Shown piece by piece: positions 22,701 to 33,984 of a stretch of DNA of 64,000 nt. The stretch's first letter is position 1; each line of letters begins with the position of its first letter. Source of the DNA: Nemertoderma westbladi (Eukaryota; Xenacoelomorpha; Nemertodermatida; Nemertodermatidae); assembly GCA_032718475.1 (NCBI GenBank), contig JAUCBJ010006660.1, positions 41,379 through 105,378 on the forward strand. The letters are read 5' to 3'. The translations under genes and the position numbers were made by a program. Below the pieces are notes generated by a model. It saw only the letters and a program-made list of their open reading frames with translations. It searched no databases and had not been told where the DNA came from.

Positions 22701-22974
22701 GTAGATATTCAGGCTTTAAAACATAAGATTTAAAAAGGCTAGAGTTCCGTATAGAACTGCATTTTTAAAACATATGTCATTGTTACTATGGCAACGTTGA
22801 AGAGCTCTAGAACAATATACATGTAATATATACTATTCTAGAACATAAATAAAATAAAAAATATTATGTTCTAGAACATATAGCTAGTTTTTTTTTTAAT
22901 TTAAAATAACTAGAAAATAAAAAAAAAAATTTAGATTTTAAGATCGCAAGTATACTAATATACAATAGAAACTT

Positions 22975-23251
22975 TTAGCAACTATCCAACGAAATACGGC
23001 GAACTCTCACGTAATTATATAATTCAACCTGTAGCTTTCGAATCACTGGGTGGTTTTGGTACCTCTAGGATAGCATCCCTCCGTGAGCTAGGGCACCGGC
23101 ACCGTATACAGAAGGTATCTGGCAACATAAAATCGATTGAACACCTTCGTCAACGTTTAGGGGTTTGTATCCAGGTCGGTAATGCTGCATGCGTCAAAGA
23201 GTCCTTTGCTGCACATTCCGAGTCTTTTAGAGAAATTTTATTTAAATATTA
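22975..23251 (+). pseudogene. LINE reverse transcriptase C-terminal tail fragment
   Basis: One frame encodes about 90 residues with QPVAFESLGGFG, REIG-like SLRELGHRHR, LRQRLGVCIQVGNAAC and a final stop. The pattern PVA-E-GG... LG ... QR ... QxGNAAC resembles the C-terminal end of metazoan LINE-type RT proteins (a different family from the RTE-like copies here). Short and without ends, so a fragment; recognition is from memory of the pattern. Confidence 0.45.
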
Positions 23252-23645
23252 ACTGCTTCTTTTTATACGTTTTTCTGTTTTAGTGTTTTTTTTTCAGGTT
23301 TTATTTGGATTTTTTTTATTGATGGAATCGTCATACTCATTGCGTGCACACTCCCCGCATCACTGTTAGTTTTTGTTTGTCGTACAGTGTTTTATTGTTT
23401 TTGTTTTAGATATAGATGAAATTATATATACTAATTAATTCACTAAAATTAATCATTCATTAAACTTTTAAATTTTAGAATACATATAAATAAGGTATTA
23501 ATTATTATAAAACAATTATTAAGAGTTAATTAAGCCAAAAAAAATATTCAATATAAATTATGTTAAAACAAATATTATACATTTAAATTGATATGAATAA
23601 AAGGTGTTTATAATTACAGAATATGTTTTTAATCAGTTTGTAAAT

Positions 23646-23861
23646 CTATTGGGTAATTGCCTTTAATAATTCATTGAATCCATTCAAATTTCCCTTACGT
23701 ATCTGACGTCTCCACAAGTATTCGATAAGTTTTTCAGAGAATTTCTCTTGATAGGCATTGCACTTCTTGCACCATGCTCTTGCGTCATAAATTGTTATAA
23801 TTTTTAACCTTAACTTTCTTTTAATCTCTATGAGTTGACCTTTGTGCATTTCACCATACAT
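23646..23861 (-). pseudogene. Possible ISXO2/Merlin-like transposase C-terminus
   Basis: A 71-residue frame with EKFSEKLIEYLWRRQIRK and a following NGFNELLKAI. This resembles the C-terminal end of IS1595/ISXO2-type (Merlin) transposases, where a Trp-containing segment closes the domain. It lies inside the inverted-repeat element, which fits a deleted DNA transposon. No catalytic DDE residues are present, so the call is tentative. Confidence 0.35.
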
Positions 23862-24070
23862 TAAAAAAGAAATTTTATTACTAGCTATTTTAAATTTAAA
23901 AACTTTCTAGCTATATGTTCTAGAACAATAATTTTTTTATTTTATTTATTATATATATTATATATATATCTTATTTTATTGCACTAGAATAGTGTATATT
24001 TGTTGTTCTAGAACTCTTCACTGTTGCCATGGTAACAATGATTTATGTTATAAAAATGCACTTTGAAAAC

Positions 24071-24642
24071 TTTTCTATAACATAAATATTTTGCTATAGA
24101 ACACGAATATTTTTTTAGTAAATACTGCAGCTAACATGTAGGGCCTACTGTCATTACTACTGTAGTTCCTACAACTTATTGGGTAGGCCTACCCACTACC
24201 CATAAACCAGATTTTTTAAACCAGAGCACTACTGTAGTATGCCTATAGCTTGTGTGACCATTTCTGAAATTTTCAAAATTCTGTAATATTTTTGATTTTT
24301 TTATTGGTAAGTGTTCTAGAACATAAGTTGATATGTTTTTTATGGTTACTAGTGCTTTTTAATAGAATATATTTTTGGGAACAGTTCCGTATGCAGTTGT
24401 ATTTTCTAAAATGTTTTAAAGTGTTTTACAATTTGTCATTTGACTTTGACTCGGTAGTGTGAACGTGGCCTAAGAATGTTATTTGGAATTGATTCTTTTT
24501 TTTTTATTCAAGAACAAGTTCGCACCACCGGTATTATATAAAAAAAAATTTCTAGAAAATTGTTTCAGAACTTTTTTTTATATTTAATAACGAACATTGT
24601 GTAGGACCTACACAAAATATTAAAAATAGCAAAATCTAGCTA
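24071..24642. other. Intergenic, no feature recognised
   Basis: AT-rich sequence with an isolated GTTCTAGAACAT motif near 24311 like those in the neighbouring inverted-repeat element. No gene is visible. Confidence 0.3.
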
Positions 24643-25330
24643 CAGTACAGGCCACCAGAAAAAGCAGATTTCATCCAATGTGATCACATGTGAACACATT
24701 TGTTCAAGTCATCTGATTGGCAGATTATGGCGAGTTATCTAGCTAACTTGCTGGGACCGACAAAGGCTTAGTGTGCGGTGCGCCTGTCTGTCTGATATCA
24801 GGTAGATGAGAGAGCCCACAGGGCGTAACATTGCGAACATGGGCTGTATTGGTAGAGAGAGAACTACATACAAGACCACATGGAGGTTCATGGAGTGTAT
24901 CGGAGTGGATGGGTTATGGATGGACGAGCCTAGACCATTGAATAATTAATTTAGTGCAGGGAGATGTCGCGCCATTAGTCTGACACCGAGAGGGCACAGA
25001 GAAACACCAGAAGATGGCTTAACATCACTAACTATAGGCCTGCCTACTAGACACTATTAACCGCACACTATAAAGGTAAACAAAATCCTTATCGCATTTC
25101 CAGCTGCAGTGAGTGACAGTTTGCGGCAAACTACAGAGAGTTTCCAGATTACTAAGCGTTTCAAAAGTATTCAATTGTATCCTTTGGCGAAAAAATTTTG
25201 GTTGTTACCAATTCAATTATGTTCAATTATGTTCAATTGTCCCGTTCAACAACATTACATTACACTGGTACACATTTGATAAAATGTGTTCACAATTGTA
25301 CAAATCTGCGTTTTCTGGTGGCCTGTACTG
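24643..25330. mobile_element. 688-bp MITE with TA target duplication
   Basis: Terminal inverted repeats begin CAGTACAGGCCACCAGAAAA at the left and end in the complement of that sequence at 25330. The match continues inward through GCAGATTT and the GTGAACACATTT region. TA flanks both ends (24641-24642, 25331-25332). No transposase is inside. TA target and CAG start suggest a mariner-type MITE. Confidence 0.8.
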
Positions 25331-25415
25331 TAGTATATCGTTTTTGTAATTTAAATCACGACTATTAAATCATTTATATAGTTCCAAATCGAAAGCTCCT
25401 AACTCAACTTATCCT

Positions 25416-25904
25416 TTGAATCCATCTTTCAATATTGGTGATCTGATTTACCTTAAGGTTGACAAGTCAAAGGGTAAATCAAGTGATCGTTATATTGTCA
25501 CCTCCGATTGTGGTGATTGGTGTAATATTCAAAAATTTATAGGACGTCAACTACGCTCAACATCATATCGCGTTAAGAAGAATGACTGTATTACTATCCC
25601 TATACCAGTGCTAGAGATTCTTTCCATGTCTTCCGAAAAGTATAATGACCATGACGATAACGAGGATGATTTAGTGGCTTATATTCCTCCATCCACCCCA
25701 GACACTGCAATGGAAGGTTATCTACCAGAACCTCCCGATATACCATTGGCCATCTCGCAGCCAACGGACATTTCTCAACCAGCGGATATTTCTCAGCCAA
25801 TGGACGTTTCACATCCAATGGGCGTTTCTCTGCCAATGAACTCTCAGCCTGAACCAGAGAATAGCATCCTTCGTCGGTCAACCCGCGCGCCATCAAGTTC
25901 CTAA
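25416..25904 (+). pseudogene. Ty3/gypsy-type integrase C-terminal tail
   Basis: Starts with FNIGDLIYLKVDKSKG, then DRYIV, GDWCNIQKF and QLRSTSYRVKKNDC, the SH3-like end of integrases of some Ty3/gypsy-like elements. It is followed by an acidic Pro-rich tail with repeats of SQP(T/A)DI/SQPMDV (about 25750-25850) and a basic end (ILRRSTRAP). No catalytic core, RT or LTR is found nearby, so this is a 3' fragment. I recognise the family from motif pattern only. Confidence 0.55.
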
Positions 25905-25960
25905 ACGTTATGGAGTCAATGATTAAATAATTGAACCTTTACATTCTATATACATTGTGA

Positions 25961-26316
25961 TATACAAGTGACTCTGGGGCTGTTTTTGTTCTTATAAACC
26001 TCATTATATTATTGCCTGCTCTTTGTCTGATTCAAATACAATTAAATTAATTTCGACCTTATAGTACAATTTTTTTAGAAAGACGGAATAATGGCCATGA
26101 TCTTTGCATTATTATTTCTGTACTGGATAATACATTCTTTTAGACAGGAAGTAAAGACAGTTATTTGTCAGTTATTTTCATTAGTATTGGTCCGTTATTG
26201 GTGGTGTAATGCAATTATTACTTTTGTGTGATAATACATTTTGTTAGGCACGAAGTAAATATGGTTATATATATGCCCTTGCCCTATCAGTTAATTTCAG
26301 TAGCATTAGTCCGTAA
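25961..26316. repeat. Imperfect tandem duplication, second unit hosting a transposon
   Basis: Two related units of about 105 bp begin GATAATACATTCTTTTAGAC (26127) and GATAATACATTTTGTTAGGC (26232). The second unit is interrupted at 26317 by the 3.3-kb TIR element and resumes at 29641 with TTAGTGGTGTAATGGAATTA. The first unit shows the uninterrupted version at 26191-26210. Confidence 0.65.
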
Positions 26317-29300
26317 AGGCCTGTTTACACGTGGCAACTTTTAGAGCAACTTTCTCGGCAACTTGTAGAGCTACCCAGGTTGCCGATCAAGTTGCTCCGT
26401 GTAAACACGTAAAAAAGTTGCTGTAAAAGTTGCTCAACTTTTACGGCAACTTGAAGGAATTTGCGTTGGCGAAGTAAAGCGGGATAATCAGATTTAATTA
26501 TCAAAAACTAGCTAGTAGATAAAATGACCCACTATTTTACAGTCAAACTAGCTAAGTTGCTCTAAAAGTTGCCGGCCAGTTGCTGGTAAAGTTGCCACGT
26601 GTAAACAGCGATTAAATTAAGTTGCTCTAAAAAAAGTTGCTAGGTGGGATAAATATTTCTCCATTTGACGCAACACCGCCGCGGCCGCTATGAGGGAGGT
26701 GAATACCGCGGCCGCTCCTAAAGCCGCAGGCCATCGCTAACTATATAGGTTAACTTGGGATTCTGGGGGACTTTTCGATGAAGGAACTGACCAAATTTTT
26801 TTATTTTCTCACCAGGGGAGCGGCTCGGAATTCTAAGATATTAGCAACTCTAACATTATTAAATCTAACCCTTCGACGGACACGGCGGACAAAAAACCGT
26901 CATTTTTTCGACAATTTTAAAATTTTTTTGAAAGGCGCTCTACAGTGGCTCGAAAAAACCCTAGGTTATTGCTTAGCCGACGCCGGGATACGATAGAAGG
27001 GATTAATTAGTGAATTCGTTTTTTTTTTTCAAAAAAGATTACCACGCCTTTTTTCCGAAAATGTCCGTCAAAGTTGAAAAAACGGACAAAATGACTTTGC
27101 GGGATCCGCTATAACTCGGCTAATATTAATCGTACGGGGACGAAAGTAACGCGGTTGGAAAGGGGAAGAGTGGTACTACCTTCGTATCGAATGGGGGTAA
27201 GATATTTATTAAAATTTCGGGTGGAAAAAGGGGCTGTAAATTTGTACGTATTTGTCCGTCTTTTTTGGAAAACTTATTTCCGAAATGTTTAATTCGACAA
27301 CGCGGGTAGGAATCCACTAATTCTTTTATGAAACTCGTAGAAGACCATTGGGGCTACGTTCCTATCGAATGGGGGTACAAAGAATATGTCGGCAATAGGG
27401 GCCAAAAAGGGCCAGAATTTGTAAAGTAGTTTTTATCGAATAATTTTTTATTTTTAACTTTAGTTGGTTAAGGTACATTCTATACAGTCAATATCCATAC
27501 GGGGAATTCAAATATGCTATCGGTTTTGCTCCAAGGATGATATTAAAAAAATGAGGGCCAAAATTATAATTTCGCGCTTCAAACTCGCTTCGCGGGAAAT
27601 CGTCTAGCTCGAAAACTACTTAACTTACGGGAGATTTGTTTACACAGACTTATAGTGCGTTAAATTATCTATCTAACAGCGTTAATCACAGCGCCGGAGA
27701 CCACAAATCGCTATTCCATTATAATTTAGCGTATTGCGCCAAAAGTACCTGTAAATAGTATAAAATTAACTCCGCTGTCTTTTATCTTAACATATATAAT
27801 TAAAATTACGAATTTTAAGGGTCGAAAAATATCGCGTTATTTTGGCCCTTTTTTTTAATTTTTTTGGGGCCAAAAATAACCCCTTCTCAAACGATTAAGA
27901 AAAAAATTACGGCAAAGAATATACCAATTTTATTGAATTTGAACCACCAGAACCGAAGTTAGAGCGATTTTAGTGAAAAAATAAAAATAATTTTTTTTGC
28001 AAAAAAATTAAGAATGGTCAGGTCAATATTGGATTTCGAACCCGCGAACTTAGGTTTCATTAACGTGATTGATAACCACTAGACTATGTGACCAAGAGAA
28101 TTTGAAATTTTCGAGTGACTATTTTTAAACTTAAATAACTTCGGTTCTACAGGGCCGTTTAATCTGAAACTTTTTTCATTGGATAGAGGATAGATTGTAG
28201 TGTGAGAAATAGGATAAAACTTGGGAAAATACTTATGTGCACTTAGTGCAAAATGCACTTAAATAGTGAACATTTTTTCGATATTTCAAACACTATTATT
28301 TCCAGTTCTATTCATCGTAGAATGTTATTTTTTGGATTAAAATGTAGTTTGGAATGATTTCTAACTATAATCGTAACATTTGTTTAACTTTTTATGTCTA
28401 TAAAGTGACTTAAAATGTCCATGAATATGGTCCAAAATCGCAAATCCAGATTTATTAAATTGGATTTTTGACACTTTTAGCGACTGACACTTGATCATGC
28501 ACCATCGTAGATCGGTAGAGGATAAACATAAGTTTGTTAAATAAGAGCCACCATTACGATCTGCTAAAGTGCATTTGTACAAATAAGTGTGCAAAAGTGC
28601 AAATTTTTTAATAAGGTCAAATTATATAGTATTGGGTTATTTTCTTTGCAGATACTTTATTTTCATATTAATATGTTGTTTGAACCTTACTGAGCGCATT
28701 AGGGGATATGCGTACAAATAACCGGCCCTTATGAGGCTTCGATTGGGTAAATTTATAAAACATAAGGTTGTATAGTATAATATTCTAAAAACCAGTGTGA
28801 TATTAAATGCACTTTAAATAATAAATAGAAATCAAATAACAATTGGACCACACAATTAAAAACTCGCACAATTTTGTACTTATTATATCGCTTCAAATTA
28901 ATTCAACAGTGGATATTTGGGGGAAGAGGGAAGTTACAGTGTGCATTCGGGGGAAGTTTGGTGAACTGCATTTATGCAGTGAATCCAAACTTCCCCCTTT
29001 GATATATCATATACTTAAGACATGCTAGGGTGACGGGGAAATATTTGTTACTGTCACACTTTGCTTCCATTTATCCTATCCTTTATTATTACCCCAGTCA
29101 GATAAGAGATAATAAATCAGTAAAAACTAAACTAAACTGTCTTTCATGCAAACAAATTTCTAACTAAAGACGGGTGAATGACCATGACCATGGAAATAAT
29201 TTTAAATATAATTGTATATCAACTATTTGGGGAGGCTTCCAAGTTAAACCCGAAAACAATTATTTTGTTACATAGTAAATAACGTTGTATGTTCTTCTTC

Positions 29301-29640
29301 CTCTCATAATAAAATATAAATGAAATATCTCAGATCGCTATGCCCTGTAACATTTCACAACCAAAATATTTAAGTGTGAAAAGTGTAGGCCTACCACACT
29401 CCGCCCAAACAACCGCAAACGCATAGCCAACAAATTTAACAAAAGGTTACATACATGTTGGGTTCATGACGAGATGAGTGAAAATTGATCGCGTAATATA
29501 AAGTAAAAAATTAAGAGACGGGCTGGCTCTCCTCCACTTTCTTACCCAATGGATATGTTGTTGTAATAATCTAATATTGGGGCGGCTTTCTCTCGTTGCC
29601 AAGAAAGTTGCTCTAAAAGTTGCCACGTGTCAACAGGCCT
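26317..29640. mobile_element. 3.3-kb TIR element with subterminal repeats
   Basis: Terminal inverted repeats of about 46 bp start AGGCCTGTTTACACGTGGCA at the left and end in the complement at 29640, with about two mismatches. The left 330 bp repeat AAGTTGCTCTAAAAGTTGCC-type motifs in both orientations, typical of subterminal transposase-binding repeats. Flanks are TAA (26314-26316) and TTA (29641-29643); compared with the empty tandem unit (TCCG-TTA-TTGG) this fits a 3-bp target duplication with one change. The 2.9-kb interior is AT-rich, has no convincing transposase, and includes a tRNA-like sequence. Superfamily unresolved. Confidence 0.7.
28021..28093 (-). tRNA. tRNA-like sequence (pseudo-tRNA or SINE head)
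   Basis: Read on the minus strand, 73 nt from GGTCA to TGACC, so the outer acceptor bases pair. It has an A box TAGTCTAGTGG and a B box GGTTCGAAATCC at normal tRNA spacing. The anticodon stem pairs poorly, so the isotype cannot be trusted and the gene is probably dead. It may be a tRNA pseudogene or the 5' head of a tRNA-derived SINE inside the larger TIR element. Confidence 0.55.
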
Positions 29641-30193
29641 TTAGTGGTGTAATGGAATTATTTGACACGGAAGAAAAGTGGTTACGCCACACTACCTACA
29701 GTATATATAGTAGGCCATGTACCAACCTACCGGTAACCAGGGGTGGGTTGCTGGACGCCCTACTTAACCCCTATTAGTTAAAAGCGCTTTTAAAAAACTT
29801 TATATAACGCTATTAGCTTAATAAGGTTGCTTGACACCCTTTTAACCTAAAAGCACTTTTAGTCTGCTAAAAGCGCTTTTAGTAAGACAACTATTTTCTA
29901 TGGAACCACTAATAGGGGTTAAAAATTACATCGAAGCACCTTTTAGTTGCTATTAAAGGCTATAACAATAATGCATTATATATTTTTGTACCATAACATT
30001 ATTAATATCGTGTCATTTTTTGTGGCCACATTTGCCTCCATGGCGATATAATACCCTAATTAGATTCTAGAAATATATTATTTCGTATTATTTAATGTTT
30101 TTATTTCGGTATCTTACACATGTAAGTTTATTTTTTATTATGTCAGTGCATTTGATGTTGATGCTTGACAACATAACGCAAATGTAGTTAAAT

Positions 30194-30334
30194 CGTGAGC
30201 GCGTATTAAGAAGTAAAGACAACCCATTTGAGGTTTTCAGAGACAAAGAACTGATCCAAAGGTTTCGGTTTGATAAATCAGCTATTATAGACATTTCAGA
30301 TATCATTCGCGATAATTTTAAGAGATATGATTAA
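30194..30334 (+). pseudogene. Harbinger (HARBI1-like) transposase N-terminal fragment
   Basis: A 46-residue open stretch with RERVLRSKDNPFEVF, ELIQRFRFDKSAII and IRDNFKRYD. The pattern RxRxxRxxxNPFE ... RFRFxK matches the N-terminus of PIF/Harbinger nucleases. The DDE catalytic part is missing and a stop follows at once. Confidence 0.55.
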
Positions 30335-30395
30335 TTAATACATAATTAATATTTATTTATTAATTCAACTTTTTACTTTTATTATATTATTTATT

Positions 30396-30477
30396 GACGC
30401 GGGGGTGGTCTAACGCATTCCACTAGACAGGCTCGTTCTTTGTCATTCCATGCTGGCTTTCTATTTCTTTTCGCCAT
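30396..30477 (-). pseudogene. Myb/SANT-like Harbinger partner protein, N-terminal fragment
   Basis: From an ATG at 30477 the minus strand reads MAKRNRKPAWNDKERACLVE and a few more residues to a stop. This is the beginning of a Myb/SANT-like DNA-binding domain of the kind encoded beside the Harbinger nuclease. It is too short to function. Confidence 0.5.
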
Positions 30478-31136
30478 CTTAATGTCTAAGTTAGTAGGGT
30501 ATGTAGTATAATGAGAGTCTCATTCGTATATTTAGGCAAGTCAATCTATCATAAGACCCAAAATATATTTCCTTCCTATCATAAATTTTAGTGACAGAAA
30601 AATTTATTTTCTAATCATATTTTCTACATTTCTATTCTCGAACGCAGATCGAATACTGTAGGACCGTAATACATACAGTACATATAATTTGTATGAAATT
30701 ATGTAAATAAATAAATCAATTTATAAACGCAAAAGTATATCTCTGTCATTGCGTTATAAAAGTTTTAGTTTTAAGTTAAGGAGTTTAGTTTTACCAATTT
30801 TTGTTTACACGTTTTCCCCTTCTTTTCCTTGATTGAATGGACTAATTGTGGGCCTTTATTATTTTTTACAAATAATATTTAATACTCAAACTTGAATTCT
30901 AGAAATAGTGATAGAGCTATAGTGATGAGATGGTATTATTTATTATTTAATTAATTACTAATAGCGCTATTAAAGCCCTATTAGCTCTAATAATCCTATT
31001 AGTAAAAAGGGCTGTTAATAATGTTTCAGGCAACGCTTTTTAAAGTCGCTATTTACTAACAGCACTATTAGTGCTAATAGCCCTTTTAATCCTAATAGCG
31101 CTTTTCCACTAATAGCGCGTCCAGCAACCCACCCCT

Positions 31137-31706
31137 TTGAATTATTAATTATTATATTCTTGAATTTTGTATTTCCGCGATATACTTTACTTGAATATTG
31201 GTTTTATATCGCGGTCAATATGATTAAACCAGGATCCTCACCACTAAGCCATAACTGGCACTTATAATTAATTTCAATATACAGTAGGTGGGGTGAAGAC
31301 CAATACTAGTGACATATAAAATAAAATAATTAAGTTTGTTGCGATATTTTGGCCAACAGGCTATTATTCAAGCAACTAGACTGTACTACCACAGTACTGA
31401 AACTATACGCACTACTTCCTATGAACTACTGCTACTGCTATACTGATTATTGCACCAATTGGTATACTGTAGATATTCAGGTGGCACGGCCTATTATTAA
31501 CACATAAATTTAAAAGCACAATAAATATTTACCAACCGGTGTCGAACTCGTCCTTGTACTAAATATTCATGGAGGGACTTTCGCGAATAATTAGCGTTTT
31601 CTCAGTTAACTTACGGTGTACCAGTCTTAACAATGTTTACGGATGCGGATTTTAAAGGGTTGCGGGGAGTTGGTGTCGTGTGGGTGCTTATCTTTGAATT
31701 GTTGAC
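31137..31706. other. Intergenic, no feature recognised
   Basis: AT-rich. An A-box-like TGGCTTAGTGG occurs on the minus strand near 31245, but no proper B box follows, so no tRNA is called. Confidence 0.3.
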
Positions 31707-33640
31707 CTACTGTGCTGTTCTTGAATTTATTTTATTACGTATGGAGTTGCGGTATTTTGCTATTCGTTCTCTCACTGGTCCTACCGTCTCACCAATATAA
31801 TCTTCTTTATATTTATTGCTTCTATGTGGTAAACTACGTTTTTGGCTGTACATATCTTGATGCCGTGATGGCATGTGTAACAGATTGTTGATACTCTTGT
31901 TGCTGGACACTTAAGTTTACTAGTGTTGGACCTAATTAGTATGTTACGGAGTTTTGGTCCGGTAGTGGATGCAACCCGCGTGGCATCGGCGAATGGCGAC
32001 TCTCGTGTGGCTGTGTTAACTTTGCGCAGGATGTTTTCGTCAAGATAAGGAAGTACGAGTGGAAACTTACGCGTGTTGTGTGTGTTTACATGTGTGTTTG
32101 GTGTTTTGGTTGTCGTAACTTTCTTTTTTTAATTTATCAATGACCGGGGGTGGGTAGTCATTATTAATTAAATTGGTTCTAACTTTACTAATGCTCCGTG
32201 TTTTAGTTTGGGGGGTGGAGCGATTCCTAATAGCTCGCTTGATGGCGCTACGAGCAATGTTGTTAATTATAGATCGAGGGTGCCTACTATTGTAGTTTAA
32301 TTAAGGATATACCTGCACTAGCTGGTTTCTGATACAGTTCGAACTCAATATAACCCTGGTTATTAACTGTAGTTAAAACATCAAGGAAGGCTAAACTGGA
32401 ATATGAATATTCCATTGTAAATTTAAGCGACGGGTGGCACGTGTTTAGGTAATCTAAAAATGCATTCAGTTCATCCTCTCCATGCCGCCAGATGGCCCAT
32501 CCGTCGTCATAGAAACGGTACCAACATTGAGCTGTTAAACGGTAATTCTCTAAGTACTCAGTTTCCTTAACGTGAACGTATACTATAGCTATCGGGGCCG
32601 CTGATCTGTCCCCCATACCTAAACCCGACCGCTGTTTGTAAAACTTATTATTAAACTGAAAGTAACTATTTTCTAACGTCAGTTGGAGTAAACCATATAA
32701 TTCTGTTATTTCTAGTCCAAACATGTTTATCTCCTTAACGTGTTGTGACAGAAATCCTGTAACGACCTCGACTTCTTCTTCCACAGGTATATTTGTATAC
32801 ATGGCCACTATATCAGTACTGAATATAATATCTCCAGGTTCCATCGGATCTAATGTACGAACCCGAGAGATAAAATCGGCCGTATTTTTTGAACGTTCTG
32901 GAATGAATTGTAAGAGTTGTTGCATGATTTGACGGACAAACCATGCCGGTTTCTCCGCCGCAGACCCAGTTCTCGCAGAGATTGGTCGCATCGGATTATT
33001 AGGTTTATGCGTTTTAGGATTGCAATAAAGCTGGGGTGGACGGGGTTTAGTGGTGAGCATACCGTGTATAACTGTTGGCGGTTGAGTGCGGTCTAATAGA
33101 TTCCTAATACCGGCCTTTATTCGCCCAGAATCCTTGTTGGTGGGGTCTCGCGTGAGTTCCTCATAAGCGTTTGTGTCACTTAGTATATCCGTGTTTACCT
33201 TATCGATATAGGTGTTGTAATCGAACACCGCCAGTCCACCGCTTTTATCAGTTTTCTTAATTACAATGTCATTATCTTTATGTAGGATCTTTAGAGCGTT
33301 CTGTTCTTCCGAGGTTAGGTTCGCTGTTGATCGGTTCGATTTGAGTGCGAAGTTTTGGTAAATCCCTAGGATGCGTTCTTGTAAATTCTCTAATTCTTGC
33401 TCCATAAGTGGTGGTCCTGGAGGGGCTTTAGGTCTCATCGTATCTGGAAATGGGATTCTCGGGAGTGATGTAGTTCTATGGTTGGGTGTTGTACTGCTAG
33501 TTGGTGCTGTTACATGTTGTACAGACGTTGTCGTAGTGGCGGGTTGGACCGCCGTCGCCGGAGTGGCGGGTTGGTCAGCTGTCGCTGGAGTGGCGTGTTG
33601 TACAGCTGGCGCCGGAGTGGCGGGATGGACCCGTCCGTTA
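31707..33640 (-). pseudogene. Penelope-like element: RT plus decayed GIY-YIG endonuclease
   Basis: A 383-codon frame (33438-32287) carries the Penelope-type RT: NDIVIKKTDKSGGLAVF, PQLYCNPKTHKP, FSTDIVAMYTNIP, SGLGMGDRSAAPIAIVYV and the catalytic FYDDGWAIW, then LAFLDVLTT and ELYQKP. The Asp-Asp pair of the active site is kept. Downstream on the same strand, after frameshifts, come the linker (DENILRKVNTATRES, KLRNIL) and a GIY-YIG fragment KYKEDYIGETVGPVRERI at 31910-31707. Upstream of the ATG the same frame stays open and encodes Pro/Ala/Thr repeats back to about 33650. Penelope-like elements retrotranspose by target-primed synthesis using the GIY-YIG nuclease. Frameshifts in the linker and endonuclease make this copy inactive. 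Confidence 0.85.
33520..33640 (-). repeat. Coding Pro/Ala/Thr repeat upstream of the Penelope RT
   Basis: Four to five related units of about 30 bp, in frame with the RT, each encoding a variant of ATPATAVQP. They precede the first ATG of the RT frame. Confidence 0.7.
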
Positions 33641-33649
33641 CTTTTATTA

Positions 33650-33959
33650 TGTTCTAGAATCTTTTACTTACTGTTACCATAATTTGTCAGATTTACTTCT
33701 AATATTATTTTATTTTCTATTAGTATGCTATTATCGCTTATGGTGGGTTATTTTACTTAGATAACCCCTATAGTTTGTATACAGGGTAGACTAGCTATTC
33801 TCTACTGTGCTAGTTTGTACCAGGCAACCTATTGTCCCTGTATCAAACACCCTAAACTTACTCTATGGGCTGTGCAGTACAGTAGTCTGTCTCGTGCGGC
33901 CTACACGGTCTATCCTGCTGTACCCACGTGCCCCCCCCCCCCCCCCCCCTCTCCCATTC
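33650..33959. other. Junction region between Penelope copy and BEL element D
   Basis: Unassigned sequence that ends in a run of about 19 C (33932-33950). I expected the D 3' LTR around here, but no sequence resembling the D LTR at 63504 was seen, so the D element appears truncated or rearranged at this end. Confidence 0.4.
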
Positions 33960-33984
33960 GTGACGCTCTCTATGCCCACAACCT

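Larger units (their letters stand above)
22760..24070. mobile_element. TIR element with approximately 170-bp inverted arms
   Basis: The left arm (about 22760-22910; TCATTGTTACTATGGCAAC, then repeated TTCTAGAAC motifs, then AACATATAGCTAG) is matched in reverse complement by the right arm (about 23870-24070; GTTGCCATGGTAACAATGA, GTTCTAGAAC, CTAGCTATATGTTCTAGAAC). The exact ends and target duplication are unclear. The interior holds a LINE RT tail and a possible transposase tail. Confidence 0.65.
29739..31136. mobile_element. PIF/Harbinger-like deletion derivative
   Basis: Ends in inverted repeats AGGGGTGGGTTGCTGGACGC (29739) and its complement (ending 31136), followed inward on both sides by CTAATAG/AGCGCTTTTA-rich subterminal repeats. 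Inside are two short coding remnants in convergent orientation: a transposase N-terminus and a Myb/SANT-like start. This is the gene pair known from Harbinger transposons. No clear 3-bp duplication was found at the ends. Confidence 0.65.

Noticed and set aside
31230-31260. Possible tRNA on the minus strand (A-box-like TGGCTTAGTGG)
   Set aside because: No acceptable B box or acceptor stem at the proper distance.
33650-33959. 3' LTR of element D
   Set aside because: No TG...CA-bounded sequence resembling the LTR at 63504 was found here; the end of D is left undefined.
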